The position numbers and the translations under genes are program-made. The notes under the pieces were generated by a model that saw nothing but the letters and a program-made list of their open reading frames with translations, did not search any database and was not told where the DNA came from. From the NCBI RefSeq assembly GCF_040409815.1, contig NZ_CP099959.1, positions 868,001-932,000 of the forward strand: a stretch of DNA of 64,000 bases. The letters run 5' to 3'. The stretch is from Polynucleobacter sp. UK-FUSCHL-C3. Its GTDB lineage: Bacteria > Pseudomonadota > Gammaproteobacteria > Burkholderiales > Burkholderiaceae. Shown here piece by piece: positions 52,002-60,794 of the stretch (positions are counted from its first letter, which is position 1; each line of letters opens with the position of its first letter).

Positions 52002-53324
52002 TTAACGGAAGTTCAACATAACGCTTGGCAAATAGGTCACCAAGGTTGGGAAAAGAATCACGATCACCAAAGTTAAGCATTGCAGAGTAATAAATGGCAC
52101 CACACCGCGATACATGTGTTTAATGGTGATCTCTGGTGGCGCAACTGCTCTTAAATAGAAGATCGCCGGCGCCATTGGTGGGGTCAGGTAGGATGTTTGA
52201 ATCATGATCAAGAACAAAATACAGAACCAAACTGGATCAAACCCTGCGGCTGTGATTAAGGGCGTAAATAGCGGAACAAAGATGAGGACAATTGAGATCC
52301 AATCCAAGAAGAACCCGGCAATAAAGATGATCAGCATCATTAAGCCTAATAAGATCCAAGGACTGAGTTGCATTTGATTGATTAATGTATTTGCCGTATT
52401 AATTCCGCCGCCGCCGATAAAGACTCCTGTAAACAAAGAGCCGGCTAGTAAAACTGCCATGATCATGGCAGTGATCAATACCGTTTTCAGTAGTGCGTCG
52501 TACAAACCTTTCCAGGTAAAGTTTTTGTAAAGAACAGTCAGTAATACGGAAGAAATGGCACCAATGGCCGCAGCTTCTGTGGGAGACGCTAAACCAAATA
52601 GGATGGAACCCAAAACCGCCACAATCATTAATAACGGTGGCACAAGATTTTTTGTGGAAATCCAAATCTTCTCTGTAAAACTCGGGTCACCTGGTTCTGG
52701 TGGAATGCGTGGCCCGAACTCTGGCTTGATTAGACATAAAGTGAAGATGTATACCAAGTACAAGGCGGCCATAATGAGACCGGGAAATACCATCCCATAC
52801 AGCAAATCGCCAACCGAGACGTTTGCCAGTGGGCCGATCACAACGGCTACGACAGAGGGGGGAATAATGGTTCCCAATGAACCGCCTGCACAAATCGTGC
52901 CCGATATCATGGCCTTATCGTATTTATAGCGCAGCATGATGGGGATGGTTAATAATCCAACCACAGACTCCGTAGCGCCGATCACACCACTCGATGCTGC
53001 AAAGATAATGCACATAATGACGGTCGCTAGGGCTAAGCCACCCGGTAGTCGGCGTGTCCAAATGTGAATAGCTTCAAATAATTTATCAGCAATTCCGGAT
53101 TTCTCGAGGATAGCTCCCATAAATACAAACAGTGGAATGGCTGCAAAGACAAAGTTGGAAGAGATGTCCTCAATTTTTTCGATGAACTGAAAAATAACGC
53201 GATCGCCAAATATATGTAGCCCAAAGAGTACGGCTGTAATCATCATGGAAAAAGCAACTTGAACGCCCAAAAACATGAGCACGAATGCTACGGGTAGCAT
53301 GAAAAAAGGAATAATATCGATCAT
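52002..53324 (-). CDS. dctM: TRAP transporter large permease DctM
   Basis: A 440-residue permease with about 12 membrane helices. It contains TESVVGLLTIPIMLRYKYDKAMISGTICAGGSLGTIIPPS, the DctM core, and PTEAAAIGAISSVLLT. With DctQ and DctP it imports an organic acid using the sodium gradient. It overlaps dctQ by 4 bases. Confidence 0.93.
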   Translation of the reverse strand: MIDIIPFFMLPVAFVLMFLGVQVAFSMMITAVLFGLHIFGDRVIFQFIEKIEDISSNFVFAAIPLFVFMGAILEKSGIADKLFEAIHIWTRRLPGGLALATVIMCIIFAASSGVIGATESVVGLLTIPIMLRYKYDKAMISGTICAGGSLGTIIPPSVVAVVIGPLANVSVGDLLYGMVFPGLIMAALYLVYIFTLCLIKPEFGPRIPPEPGDPSFTEKIWISTKNLVPPLLMIVAVLGSILFGLASPTEAAAIGAISSVLLTVLYKNFTWKGLYDALLKTVLITAMIMAVLLAGSLFTGVFIGGGGINTANTLINQMQLSPWILLGLMMLIIFIAGFFLDWISIVLIFVPLFTPLITAAGFDPVWFCILFLIMIQTSYLTPPMAPAIFYLRAVAPPEITIKHMYRGVVPFITLQCLTLVIVILFPTLVTYLPSVMLNFR

Positions 53325-53821
53325 GCTTTGGCAGCCTTATATTTTTCGAGTGATTTAATAATTTCGGCATAGACTTGTAAGGCCAGTAATGTAAATGCGA
53401 TCAAGAAGACAACTCGAAATGGCCAAACTACCATATTCATTGCCGATTGACCGGTACGTTCATTTTTAATGAATCCAGAAATTAAATAGGCAGTTAATCC
53501 ATACGTTAGCCACATCATTAATGGCAAAATCACGGAGTAAGCACAAAGATCAATGAATGCTCTAGTCTTCTCACTCATATCCTGACTAAAAATATCAATC
53601 CGAATAAATTGCCCTTGTTGGAGCGTGTAGGCCATCCCTAATAAAAAATGGGTTCCAGTGAGCATGTAACCTACTTCATAGGCCCAAATCGTGGGCGCAT
53701 CAAAAAGATAGCGCGCGAGTACCTCGTAGGTCGTAGTTAGAATTAATGGCACGAGTGTCAATGCAGCAATAATTCCTATATTCGTTGTTATTCGTTCAAT
53801 CCGATTAACAAGTGGGCTCAT
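53321..53821 (-). CDS. dctQ: TRAP transporter small permease DctQ
   Basis: A 166-residue membrane protein with four helices and the EVLARYLFDAPTIWAYEVGYML motif (about residues 29-50) of DctQ. It bridges the binding protein and DctM. Its stop overlaps the dctM start as ATGA, and a hairpin separates it from dctP upstream. Confidence 0.9.
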   Translation of the reverse strand: MSPLVNRIERITTNIGIIAALTLVPLILTTTYEVLARYLFDAPTIWAYEVGYMLTGTHFLLGMAYTLQQGQFIRIDIFSQDMSEKTRAFIDLCAYSVILPLMMWLTYGLTAYLISGFIKNERTGQSAMNMVVWPFRVVFLIAFTLLALQVYAEIIKSLEKYKAAKA

Positions 53822-53849
53822 ATTAGTTTTTCTTATTGGTCAAGTTATT

Positions 53850-53877
53850 AAAAAGGGGTCTAATAAATTAGACCCCT
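53850..53877 (-). terminator. Intra-operon terminator-like hairpin between dctP and dctQ
   Basis: On the minus strand, perfect 11-bp arms AGGGGTCTAAT / ATTAGACCCCT with a two-base loop are followed by TTTTTAATAA. Placed after dctP and before dctQM, it would end part of the transcripts or protect the dctP mRNA, giving more binding protein than permease. Confidence 0.8.
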
Positions 53878-53883
53878 CATACA

Positions 53884-54978
53884 CTACTTCTTAGCAGGTG
53901 GCGGAGCAGCGCTAACTGTTCTCGTCTTCACGGTTCTCCAACCGGAAGCACCTTCCCACAACTTATCGAGTTGCTGTTGGCTTTCAAAGACCGATGCAAA
54001 GAATGGATACTTATTTTCTTTGGCGGTCTTAGTGGCCCATTCCAATCCCATTTTGCGGGCTGCATATTGAAGTTCTGGAGACAATTCAATAATGGTATTG
54101 CCCGCTTTCCGATAGAAATCAAGAGCTTTGGCATCTTCCTGACCAACGGTTAGCCAACTTTCAAGGGTTGTTAATTTAGCAACCATTTCGATCAACTTCT
54201 TGTCTGCTTCGGATAACTTAGACCAGACACCCTTATTGATCACCAACTCAAATGGCGCACAGGGTTGATGAATTCCAGGGTAGATCACAAACTTAGCCAC
54301 TTTGTGAAAGCCCATGGGAATATTTTCATAAAGCGTACCCCACTCCACAGCATCAATTGCACCACGCTCAAGCATGGGATAAATATCGGCAGCAGGTGTT
54401 GTTACTGGTGCAGCGCCTAACTCTTTTGACATCTCAAGCCATGCTCCAGCAGTTCGTATTTTTAATCCCTTCAGGTCGTTTAAGGTTCGAACAGCTTTGC
54501 GGGAATGTAAAAATGCCTCTGCAGTCCGAATGAATAAAGGCATGGAAATAATTTCATCGGTTTGGTCACGGTATTTTCTTTGCATATCTATGCCGCCAGC
54601 AGAATACAACCAATGCAACATCCGCTCAGAGTCAAATGAGCCAGCGTAACCTCCAAATAAAACAGTTGTTGGATCTTTACCCCAATCCCAACCTATCCAG
54701 GTATGTCCAAGGTCAGCGATACCATTTTTAACAGTCTCTGGAACTTTCAATGCGTTACCCAGTGCACCGCCCGGAAAGATTTGTATTTTGAAGCGCCCGC
54801 CACTGAACTGCTCTAATTTATCGGCAAATGCTTTTGTTCCAATATCTGTAAGCGGCCCACCACCCCAACCAGTAGCCATTTTCCAGTTGTAGGTAGCTCC
54901 TTGCGCTTGTACTGTCAATGGAAATGACATTGCAGCGGCAACAGCCCCACCCGTTTTTAAAAATTCGCGCTTCTTCAT
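53884..54978 (-). CDS. dctP: TRAP transporter solute-binding protein DctP
   Basis: A 364-residue DctP protein with a Tat-like signal (KREFLKTGG, then Ala-rich stretch; cleavage near VQAQ, about residue 25). It belongs to the 2-keto-acid/TakP-like group (WKMATGWGGGPLTDIGTKAFADKLEQFSGGRFKI). The conserved binding region with DLKGLKIRTAGAW and the EWG triplet (DAVEWGTLYE) is present. The ligand is not known; the neighbouring PhyH and ABM proteins suggest it is then oxidised. Confidence 0.9.
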   Translation of the reverse strand: MKKREFLKTGGAVAAAMSFPLTVQAQGATYNWKMATGWGGGPLTDIGTKAFADKLEQFSGGRFKIQIFPGGALGNALKVPETVKNGIADLGHTWIGWDWGKDPTTVLFGGYAGSFDSERMLHWLYSAGGIDMQRKYRDQTDEIISMPLFIRTAEAFLHSRKAVRTLNDLKGLKIRTAGAWLEMSKELGAAPVTTPAADIYPMLERGAIDAVEWGTLYENIPMGFHKVAKFVIYPGIHQPCAPFELVINKGVWSKLSEADKKLIEMVAKLTTLESWLTVGQEDAKALDFYRKAGNTIIELSPELQYAARKMGLEWATKTAKENKYPFFASVFESQQQLDKLWEGASGWRTVKTRTVSAAPPPAKK

Positions 54979-55065
54979 CTTACGTCTCCTTTTAAGATCA
55001 ACTAAGTTTTACTGGTTTACTGCAATGCTCTTTCCTTACTTCTTTTTTGCTACTTTCCTACCGCT

Positions 55066-55755
55066 TTAATCCGCAACGGAAAAGGTCTTGCGGGTCAAAT
55101 TCTCTACACAATCAATCAAATCATCTAAGGCCTGACCGGCCTCCGCTTCATTGCCTTTTGCAATCGCAAATGCCAATGCACCATGCAAATTAGCCATTTC
55201 CGTTGCGCCTGCAAATTGATGAAAGTTTCCAAACCAAAAACGCCGTGACATGCCATGAAGGGGCGACATTGCCGCTGCTGCAAATTCATTACGCGCTGCT
55301 AAGATCGTTAAATCATTGAGTTCCTTATCAGCCTTTCGGAACAAGGTGTCATCTTTCTCTTTGGCGGCTTTACGAAAATCCTTCGCTAGGCGCTCAAGTT
55401 CCTTGCGCTCCTCTGAGCTTGCTCGTTTGGCTGCTTTTTTACAAATCAGGCGCTCTAGTTCACGGCGGGTTTCTAATACACGTAATTGCTTTTGCGTATT
55501 GAGGTCGGATATAAAGATTCCGCGTTTGGGAACAATGGTGACCAAATGCTCACGACTAAGACGCTGAATAGCTTCTCGAATGGGAGTGCGCCCTATGCCT
55601 AAGAATGCAGATAGCTGAGCTTCTGATACCGGCGTCTCAGGTGCGAGCTGCATGGTCACAATCATTTCTTCAATTTGGCTATAGGCCTGATCGGAAAGTG
55701 AGGCTTCTTCAGCGCTAATCACTAAGGCGAGGTTAGATGTTTTACCGTTTGGCAT
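55066..55755 (-). CDS. GntR/FCD-type regulator of the TRAP operon
   Basis: A 229-residue regulator: winged helix at about residues 20-85 (SEAQLSAFLGIGRTPIREAIQRL) and a C-terminal FCD helical domain that binds carboxylates. FadR/VanR-like proteins usually repress catabolic genes until their inducer binds. Its start overlaps the stop of the ABM gene by one base, and dctP begins 87 bases downstream, where a second promoter may lie. Confidence 0.88.
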   Translation of the reverse strand: MPNGKTSNLALVISAEEASLSDQAYSQIEEMIVTMQLAPETPVSEAQLSAFLGIGRTPIREAIQRLSREHLVTIVPKRGIFISDLNTQKQLRVLETRRELERLICKKAAKRASSEERKELERLAKDFRKAAKEKDDTLFRKADKELNDLTILAARNEFAAAAMSPLHGMSRRFWFGNFHQFAGATEMANLHGALAFAIAKGNEAEAGQALDDLIDCVENLTRKTFSVAD

Positions 55756-56351
55756 TATGCAAACTGTGTAGGTGCTTCCGCTCGATCAAACATGCCATAG
55801 TCGCGCAATACCCCAAACCAATGGATATCAATTGCCTCTGTAGCGCTCAGACCCAGTAGATCTGGATGAGGGGATGTATGGGCAGGAAACTCGCACACCG
55901 ATAAGCCACGCTTTGGATCCAATACGCCTTGATACGATTTGGCTGCTTGCTCTCGTAATACGCCTTCCTGTAATGACTTTTGTATTGCCTCATAGTCGCC
56001 AATCAGAAGCATGACCAACTCTCGGGAATGAGCTGCATTAAGAGCTACGCTAAGCCCTTCTTTTGCCTTGGCTGCAGAGACCCGTAAGCGGTAATCAGCA
56101 AAAACCTCATGTCGTCCACATACTTGTGCGCCATTATGATCAGGCTGGCAACGCCATTGTGCTAGTGATTCTTCGTCTTTCCAGCAGGAGAACGACAAGT
56201 ACCAATCTGGTTTTTGAAGATTAGCAAAGCGCTCTACCGACAAGAACCCAGGATTTTGTTGCACGATTGGTTTTAATTGAGCCGCCATCTCAAAATACTG
56301 ATCAACATGCCCAGGCTTTGGGAGCACATCAAAGAGTACGGCTTGGGTCAT
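55755..56351 (-). CDS. Antibiotic-biosynthesis-monooxygenase-domain protein
   Basis: A 198-residue protein whose first half (about residues 1-95) is a dimeric ferredoxin-like ABM domain (VLPKPGHVDQYFEMAAQLKPI, NPGFLSVERF, SFSCWKDEESLAQWR). The second half has no recognised domain but could be a degenerate second copy. Such proteins can act as cofactor-free oxygenases. It is nine bases after the fatty-acid-hydroxylase gene and overlaps the regulator gene. Confidence 0.72.
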   Translation of the reverse strand: MTQAVLFDVLPKPGHVDQYFEMAAQLKPIVQQNPGFLSVERFANLQKPDWYLSFSCWKDEESLAQWRCQPDHNGAQVCGRHEVFADYRLRVSAAKAKEGLSVALNAAHSRELVMLLIGDYEAIQKSLQEGVLREQAAKSYQGVLDPKRGLSVCEFPAHTSPHPDLLGLSATEAIDIHWFGVLRDYGMFDRAEAPTQFA

Positions 56352-56360
56352 GGCGATATC

Positions 56361-57200
56361 CTAGGACTGGAGCGCTTTTTGTTCGTGTTGATCGAGGATG
56401 GGTCCCTCGAGGGTTACTTTCTCGTCCTGAACTCGCCCATTCTGAAACTTTTCAATGATGGGTTTGAGCTTGGGATCAATATGCTCTTGGCTAAAACCGT
56501 TCAGAAGCGTTCCAATCAAACTACGCTTTAGATCACTCGTGCCCATCATCCAATCTGCGATCGGGAATGTCAGGTTCATGTTCTTGTGCATCATGATGCC
56601 AAGATTATGGTGTGCCGCGTGATGGCGACGAATCGTATTAATGAATGGCATATTGCGTACAAACCAGTTCTCTTTCACGTGGCAGCAATAATGAAAGGTC
56701 TCATAGAGGATGTAATGACCTACCATGGTCATAAACAAGATATAACCCACGTTAGAGGTGAAGATTTGGGCAGCGATATAGCCAAAGATGGTGCCAGAAA
56801 CAGCCAAGACTGTTAAAACTCGCCATGGGAAGAAAACGATCCGATGCTCTTTAACCGTATCAATGGTGTAGTCGGTATCCGTAAAGTATTGATGATGTTG
56901 GCGCGTATGGCGATCATAGATAGCACGCAGTGCAAAGACATCGATTTGGCGATGCATCACATATTTATGCATACCCCATTCCACAAAGTTACCGGCGATT
57001 GCCACTGGGATAATGGTGAGCCATGCCCATGTGGGATTGTCAAGTTGCGTAGCGCAGTAATAGATTGCCGCAATGCCTGCGGTATACATGACTCCGATAT
57101 GAAATAAGCCGTTATAGAAGGGGCTAATTTGATTGACATAGCTCTCACGAAACTTCTTCTGCCGATCTGTCATCACCATGGGTCTAGAAAAAGTGTTCAC
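56361..57200 (-). CDS. Fatty acid hydroxylase/sterol desaturase-superfamily membrane protein
   Basis: A 279-residue membrane di-iron protein with four to five spans and the histidine boxes HKYVMH, RHTRQHHQYF, HYILYETFHYCCH and RRHHAAHH. The superfamily inserts oxygen into or desaturates lipid chains using O2. It is the first gene of the eight-gene minus-strand unit, divergent from fhs; whether it shares a pathway with the TRAP genes is not shown. Confidence 0.85.
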   Translation of the reverse strand: MNTFSRPMVMTDRQKKFRESYVNQISPFYNGLFHIGVMYTAGIAAIYYCATQLDNPTWAWLTIIPVAIAGNFVEWGMHKYVMHRQIDVFALRAIYDRHTRQHHQYFTDTDYTIDTVKEHRIVFFPWRVLTVLAVSGTIFGYIAAQIFTSNVGYILFMTMVGHYILYETFHYCCHVKENWFVRNMPFINTIRRHHAAHHNLGIMMHKNMNLTFPIADWMMGTSDLKRSLIGTLLNGFSQEHIDPKLKPIIEKFQNGRVQDEKVTLEGPILDQHEQKALQS

Positions 57201-57313
57201 TGAATTCTCCTTGAGTGACTAATGCTTCTGATATATATTAGTAACATATTAGATGAATGCTTGCCTGTTTAGCAACTGTTAACACTAGGACTAACCCTTA
57301 AATAGGAGTTTTA

Positions 57314-58984
57314 ATGCCAAGCGATATTGAAATAGCCCAACAAGCCACGATGAAGCGTATTGCGCAAGTTGCTAAGGAAAAATTAGGGATAGCGGATGAG
57401 CATCTAGAGCCCTACGGCCATTACAAAGCGAAGGTATCACTGCCCTACTTAGAGACCCTAAAGGGTAAGCCAGATGGCAAGCTGATTTTAGTAACTGCCA
57501 TTAATCCCACCCCTGCTGGTGAAGGCAAGACCACAACCACCGTTGGTCTAGGCGATGCTCTGAATCATATTGGTAAGAAAGCCATGATCTGTTTGCGTGA
57601 GCCCTCCTTGGGTCCGGTGTTTGGTGTCAAAGGCGGTGCTGCGGGTGGTGGCTATGCACAAATTGTGCCGATGGAAGACATTAATTTGCACTTCACGGGT
57701 GACTTTAGTGCCATCGCGCTTGCTAATAATCTTCTGGCTGCATTAATTGATAACCATATTTTCCATGGCAATGCTTTAGGCATTGATAGTCGGCGCATTC
57801 AATGGAAGCGTGTCGTGGATATGAATGATCGTGCCTTACGTCACATCACGAATGGCTTGGGTGGCCCGGGTAATGGCTATCCGCGTGAGGATGGCTTTGA
57901 TATTGTGGTGGCCTCTGAGGTCATGGCAATTTTTTGTCTTGCAACTTCTCTTGATGATCTCAAGGAGCGTCTTTCAAACATTGTGGCGGCCTATACGCGG
58001 GATCTCAAGCCCATCTTGGCGAAGGATCTAAATGCCCATGGCGCAATGACCGTTTTACTCAAAGACGCTCTTGCGCCAAACTTAGTTCAGACTCTTGAAA
58101 ACAATCCTGCCTTTGTGCATGGTGGCCCCTTTGCCAATATTGCGCATGGCTGTAATTCGGTGATTGCCACGCAGGCAGCCTTGAAGTTAGCCGACTATGT
58201 GGTGACCGAAGCGGGCTTTGGTGCTGACCTAGGCGCTGAGAAATTTATTGATATCAAATGCCGCAAGTCAGGCTTACGCCCTGCTGCTGCAGTAATCGTT
58301 GTTACCGTACGCGCCATGAAATACCATGGCTATGCAGAGCTAGCTGATCTCACCAAAGAGAATCTCTCTGCGCTTGAGAAAGGTCTCGTTAATTTAGAGC
58401 GCCATGTTGAGAACATCACACAGGTTTATCAAGTACCTTGCGTGGTCTCCATCAATCAGTTCTTAAGCGATACGCCTGCTGAGATCGATCTCATCAAGAA
58501 GCGCATGGAGAAACTAGGTGTCAAAGTAGTCATTGCCTCGCATTGGGCCCATGGTGGCAAAGGTGCAGAAGAGCTAGCAAAGATTGTGGTGCAGCTTTGC
58601 GACTCTCCTTCCCAAATGCAGTTTGTCTATGAAGAGACTGACTCCTTGTGGGACAAGATCAATCACATTGCGAAGAAGGTCTACCGTGCTAGCGAGGTGA
58701 CCGCAGACTCCAAGATTAGAGCGCAGATCCAAGGTTTGCAAGAGCAAGGCTATGGCCACTATCCCGTATGCGTTGCCAAGACCCAAAGCTCGTTCTCAAC
58801 CGATGCTAAGTTACGTGGCGCTCCGAATAATCATGTGATTAATATCCGTGAGGTTCGTCTTGCAGCAGGTGCTCAGTTTGTGGTGATGGTCTGTGGTGAC
58901 ATCATGACCATGCCAGGCCTTCCAAAAGTGCCATCGGCCGATAAGATTGATCTGATCAATGGCAAGGTGGTGGGCCTCTTCTAA
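57314..58984 (+). CDS. fhs: Formate-tetrahydrofolate ligase
   Basis: A 556-residue cytoplasmic enzyme with the P-loop [15 protein letters not shown] (about residues 68-82), [28 protein letters not shown] and the [12 protein letters not shown]-terminal motif. It makes 10-formyl-THF from formate, ATP and THF. The ribosome site AGGAG is clear. It overlaps the 3' end of the broken BKACE gene by 4 bases and is divergent from the TRAP-operon side. Confidence 0.96.
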   Translation: MPSDIEIAQQATMKRIAQVAKEKLGIADEHLEPYGHYKAKVSLPYLETLKGKPDGKLILVTAINPTPAGEGKTTTTVGLGDALNHIGKKAMICLREPSLGPVFGVKGGAAGGGYAQIVPMEDINLHFTGDFSAIALANNLLAALIDNHIFHGNALGIDSRRIQWKRVVDMNDRALRHITNGLGGPGNGYPREDGFDIVVASEVMAIFCLATSLDDLKERLSNIVAAYTRDLKPILAKDLNAHGAMTVLLKDALAPNLVQTLENNPAFVHGGPFANIAHGCNSVIATQAALKLADYVVTEAGFGADLGAEKFIDIKCRKSGLRPAAAVIVVTVRAMKYHGYAELADLTKENLSALEKGLVNLERHVENITQVYQVPCVVSINQFLSDTPAEIDLIKKRMEKLGVKVVIASHWAHGGKGAEELAKIVVQLCDSPSQMQFVYEETDSLWDKINHIAKKVYRASEVTADSKIRAQIQGLQEQGYGHYPVCVAKTQSSFSTDAKLRGAPNNHVINIREVRLAAGAQFVVMVCGDIMTMPGLPKVPSADKIDLINGKVVGLF

Positions 58985-59379
58985 AGGCTTAAGAGTTTAC
59001 GTGCCTCCCTTGCACTGGCCACCGTTCTGCCCTTACTAATTACCAGTTGGGCAACGCGCTCTACAAGCTCCGCATTGCTATTAGCCACACGGCTTTTATC
59101 AAAGCGCACATTGTCTTCTAACCCGGTACGCACATGACCGCCTAGTTCAAGTGCCCACTCGTTCATCGTGAGTTGATGTTTGCCAATCGCAGCTGCGGTC
59201 CAAGTGGCTTCTGGCATCACCTCCTTGAGTTCTTTAATCAAAAACTCCAAGACCGAACGTTTGACTGGCATGGCATTGGGTACACCCATCACAAATTGCA
59301 CATGCGCTGGTGAGGCGATGAGTCCGCGCTCAACCAGATTGACTGCGTTATAGAGCATGGCCAGATCAAAGATCTCAAT
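58981..59379 (-). pseudogene. BKACE-family enzyme, C-terminal part (gene split by insertion)
   Basis: The reading frame runs on without a stop from the element's left end: IEIFDLAMLYNAVNLVERG, then the BKACE segments VQFVMGVPNAMPVKR, TWTAAAIGKHQ and GGHVRTGLEDN with the active-site Glu. These are the C-terminal two fifths of a beta-keto acid cleavage enzyme (3-keto-5-aminohexanoate cleavage family). The N-terminal part is at 61639-62070, and the two share the codons for Ile-Glu-Ile at the junction. Joined, they give 273 residues with normal order. The fragment alone lacks the Zn site and is not expected to work. Confidence 0.88.
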
Positions 59380-59380
59380 T
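59372..59380. repeat. Left attachment site core of the inserted element
   Basis: ATCTCAATT here and ATCTCGATT at 61640-61648 are direct repeats with one mismatch, at the two ends of the inserted segment. The last TC of ATCTC (59375-59376) is the centre of the dyads described in the mobile-element entry and is the inferred crossover dinucleotide. Confidence 0.75.
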
Positions 59381-59415
59381 ATGTATAAGATATACCCATC
59401 ATAAGGGAAATATTT

Positions 59416-60480
59416 ATGCCAATTGCTTATTCGTACATTAGGTTCAGCTCTGAGAAGCAGGCTAAGGGTGACAGCATTCGCAGGCAGAAAGACTTAGCAT
59501 CTGAGTACATAGAGCGTAATTCTCAGCTAGGTTTAGAGTTGGACACCAGCTTACAGCTTACTGATGAAGGGTTGAGTGCCTATAAAGGAGTTGCTCAGAC
59601 CAAAGGTTCATTGGGTGTGTTTAATCGCTTAGTTGAGGATGGGAAGATTGAAAGAGGTTCATATCTCTTGGTTGAGTCCTTAGACCGATTAAGTAGACAG
59701 ACACCCAGAAAAGCTCTTGCTCAACTTGGTGCCTTGATTGATGAAGGAATTGTTGTTGTAACACTTAATGACAATAAGGTTTATACCAGCGTCTCGATGG
59801 ATGAAGACAGTGGCATGAGCCTTATGTTTGCAATCATGCTGATGTCTAGAGCTCATGAGGAATCTGCAACGAAAGCAGATAGGGTAAGTAGAGCTTGGCG
59901 ACAAAAGATGCTTAGAGTTGCCGATGGTGTGCAGCTTACAAAGAGAGTGCCTTTCTGGATTGTTAAGGAAGATAGGACTAAATCTATTGCCGATAAGGTT
60001 GCAGTAGTTAAGAGAATTTTCAGGCTATCTGCTGAAGGTCTTGGTGGACAGAGGATTACTACGCTACTTAATGATGAAGGTGTTTCTCCTCCGACAAGCA
60101 AGGCTACTAGGTGGGGAATATCTAGCGTTAAGAAGGTGCTGAACTCTGAAGCGGTACTAGGGTTATTAAATACTGCTGATGGTGTAAGGCATGAGAATTA
60201 TTACCCTAGAGTTATCTCTGAGAAGCTCTGGATTAAGACTAGGTTTCAAGGTGTTGCTTCTAAGAGCACCAGAGATAGTCACAGTGTTCATCCATTGAGT
60301 GGACTATGCGTATGTGCAGTTTGTGGGGCTACAGCGACACGAAGTGGTAAGAGTGGACGGGTCAGGCAAGACGGCACAAAGAATATCTGGAGGACTATAG
60401 GGGCAAAAAGAAGCGTTGGGGAAGTCCAATATTTAAAGATGATGATGAGGTCAAAAAGTTTATTGGCAACTTTAAGCTAA
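59416..60480 (+). CDS. Large serine recombinase, C-terminally truncated
   Basis: A 354-residue protein. The resolvase domain (about residues 1-150) has the nucleophile Ser11 in YIRFSSEKQAKGDSIRRQ and the ESLDRLSRQ motif; a Recombinase domain follows (about 165-260) and then the start of a zinc ribbon (GLCVCAVCGATATRSG, about 295-315). The ribbon's second Cys pair and the coiled coil are missing: after about residue 315 the sequence no longer looks like the family and ends at a stop. Full-length members usually exceed 450 residues. It starts 39 bases inside the left end of the element, as integrases do. The ribosome site AAGGGA precedes the ATG. Confidence 0.85.
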   Translation: MPIAYSYIRFSSEKQAKGDSIRRQKDLASEYIERNSQLGLELDTSLQLTDEGLSAYKGVAQTKGSLGVFNRLVEDGKIERGSYLLVESLDRLSRQTPRKALAQLGALIDEGIVVVTLNDNKVYTSVSMDEDSGMSLMFAIMLMSRAHEESATKADRVSRAWRQKMLRVADGVQLTKRVPFWIVKEDRTKSIADKVAVVKRIFRLSAEGLGGQRITTLLNDEGVSPPTSKATRWGISSVKKVLNSEAVLGLLNTADGVRHENYYPRVISEKLWIKTRFQGVASKSTRDSHSVHPLSGLCVCAVCGATATRSGKSGRVRQDGTKNIWRTIGAKRSVGEVQYLKMMMRSKSLLATLS

Positions 60481-60794
60481 TGCACCCTGATTTTATAGAT
60501 GCCGTAGGTTCTGGAATTGGATTGCAGCTTCAGGGTTTTGACGGGGCGGTAACGCATCAAGTATTGAAATTTGCTGACGCCATTGATTTGCCACTTATTC
60601 CAATACATGAAGAATATTTAGTGCCAGAAGATAAGCAAGCCGTAATTGAGGAGATTCTAAGGTCGTCAATGCAAGTGGTACTTCAGAAGGCTGGTCAATA
60701 TGGAACTTTAAATGCTAAGTGGACTGGTTCTGCTGGTGGGTCAAGCAAGGTTGAAATCAATCTAACAAATCCAAAAGTTGGGAGATTTAGTTAA
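60351..60794 (+). pseudogene. C-terminal remnant of an unidentified, possibly replication-type gene
   Basis: This frame is open from a stop at 60348-60350 and runs in a different frame beneath the recombinase's end; its first ATG is at 60480. The coding-like sequence starts before that ATG (HKEYLEDYRGKKKRWGSPIF at about 60380-60440), so it is the tail of a larger gene. The segment DLPLIPIHEEYLVPEDKQ resembles the final motif of some phage or plasmid replication proteins, but I cannot name a family. It appears to have been joined to the recombinase by a deletion. It overlaps the convergent FkbM gene by 8 bases. Confidence 0.5.
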
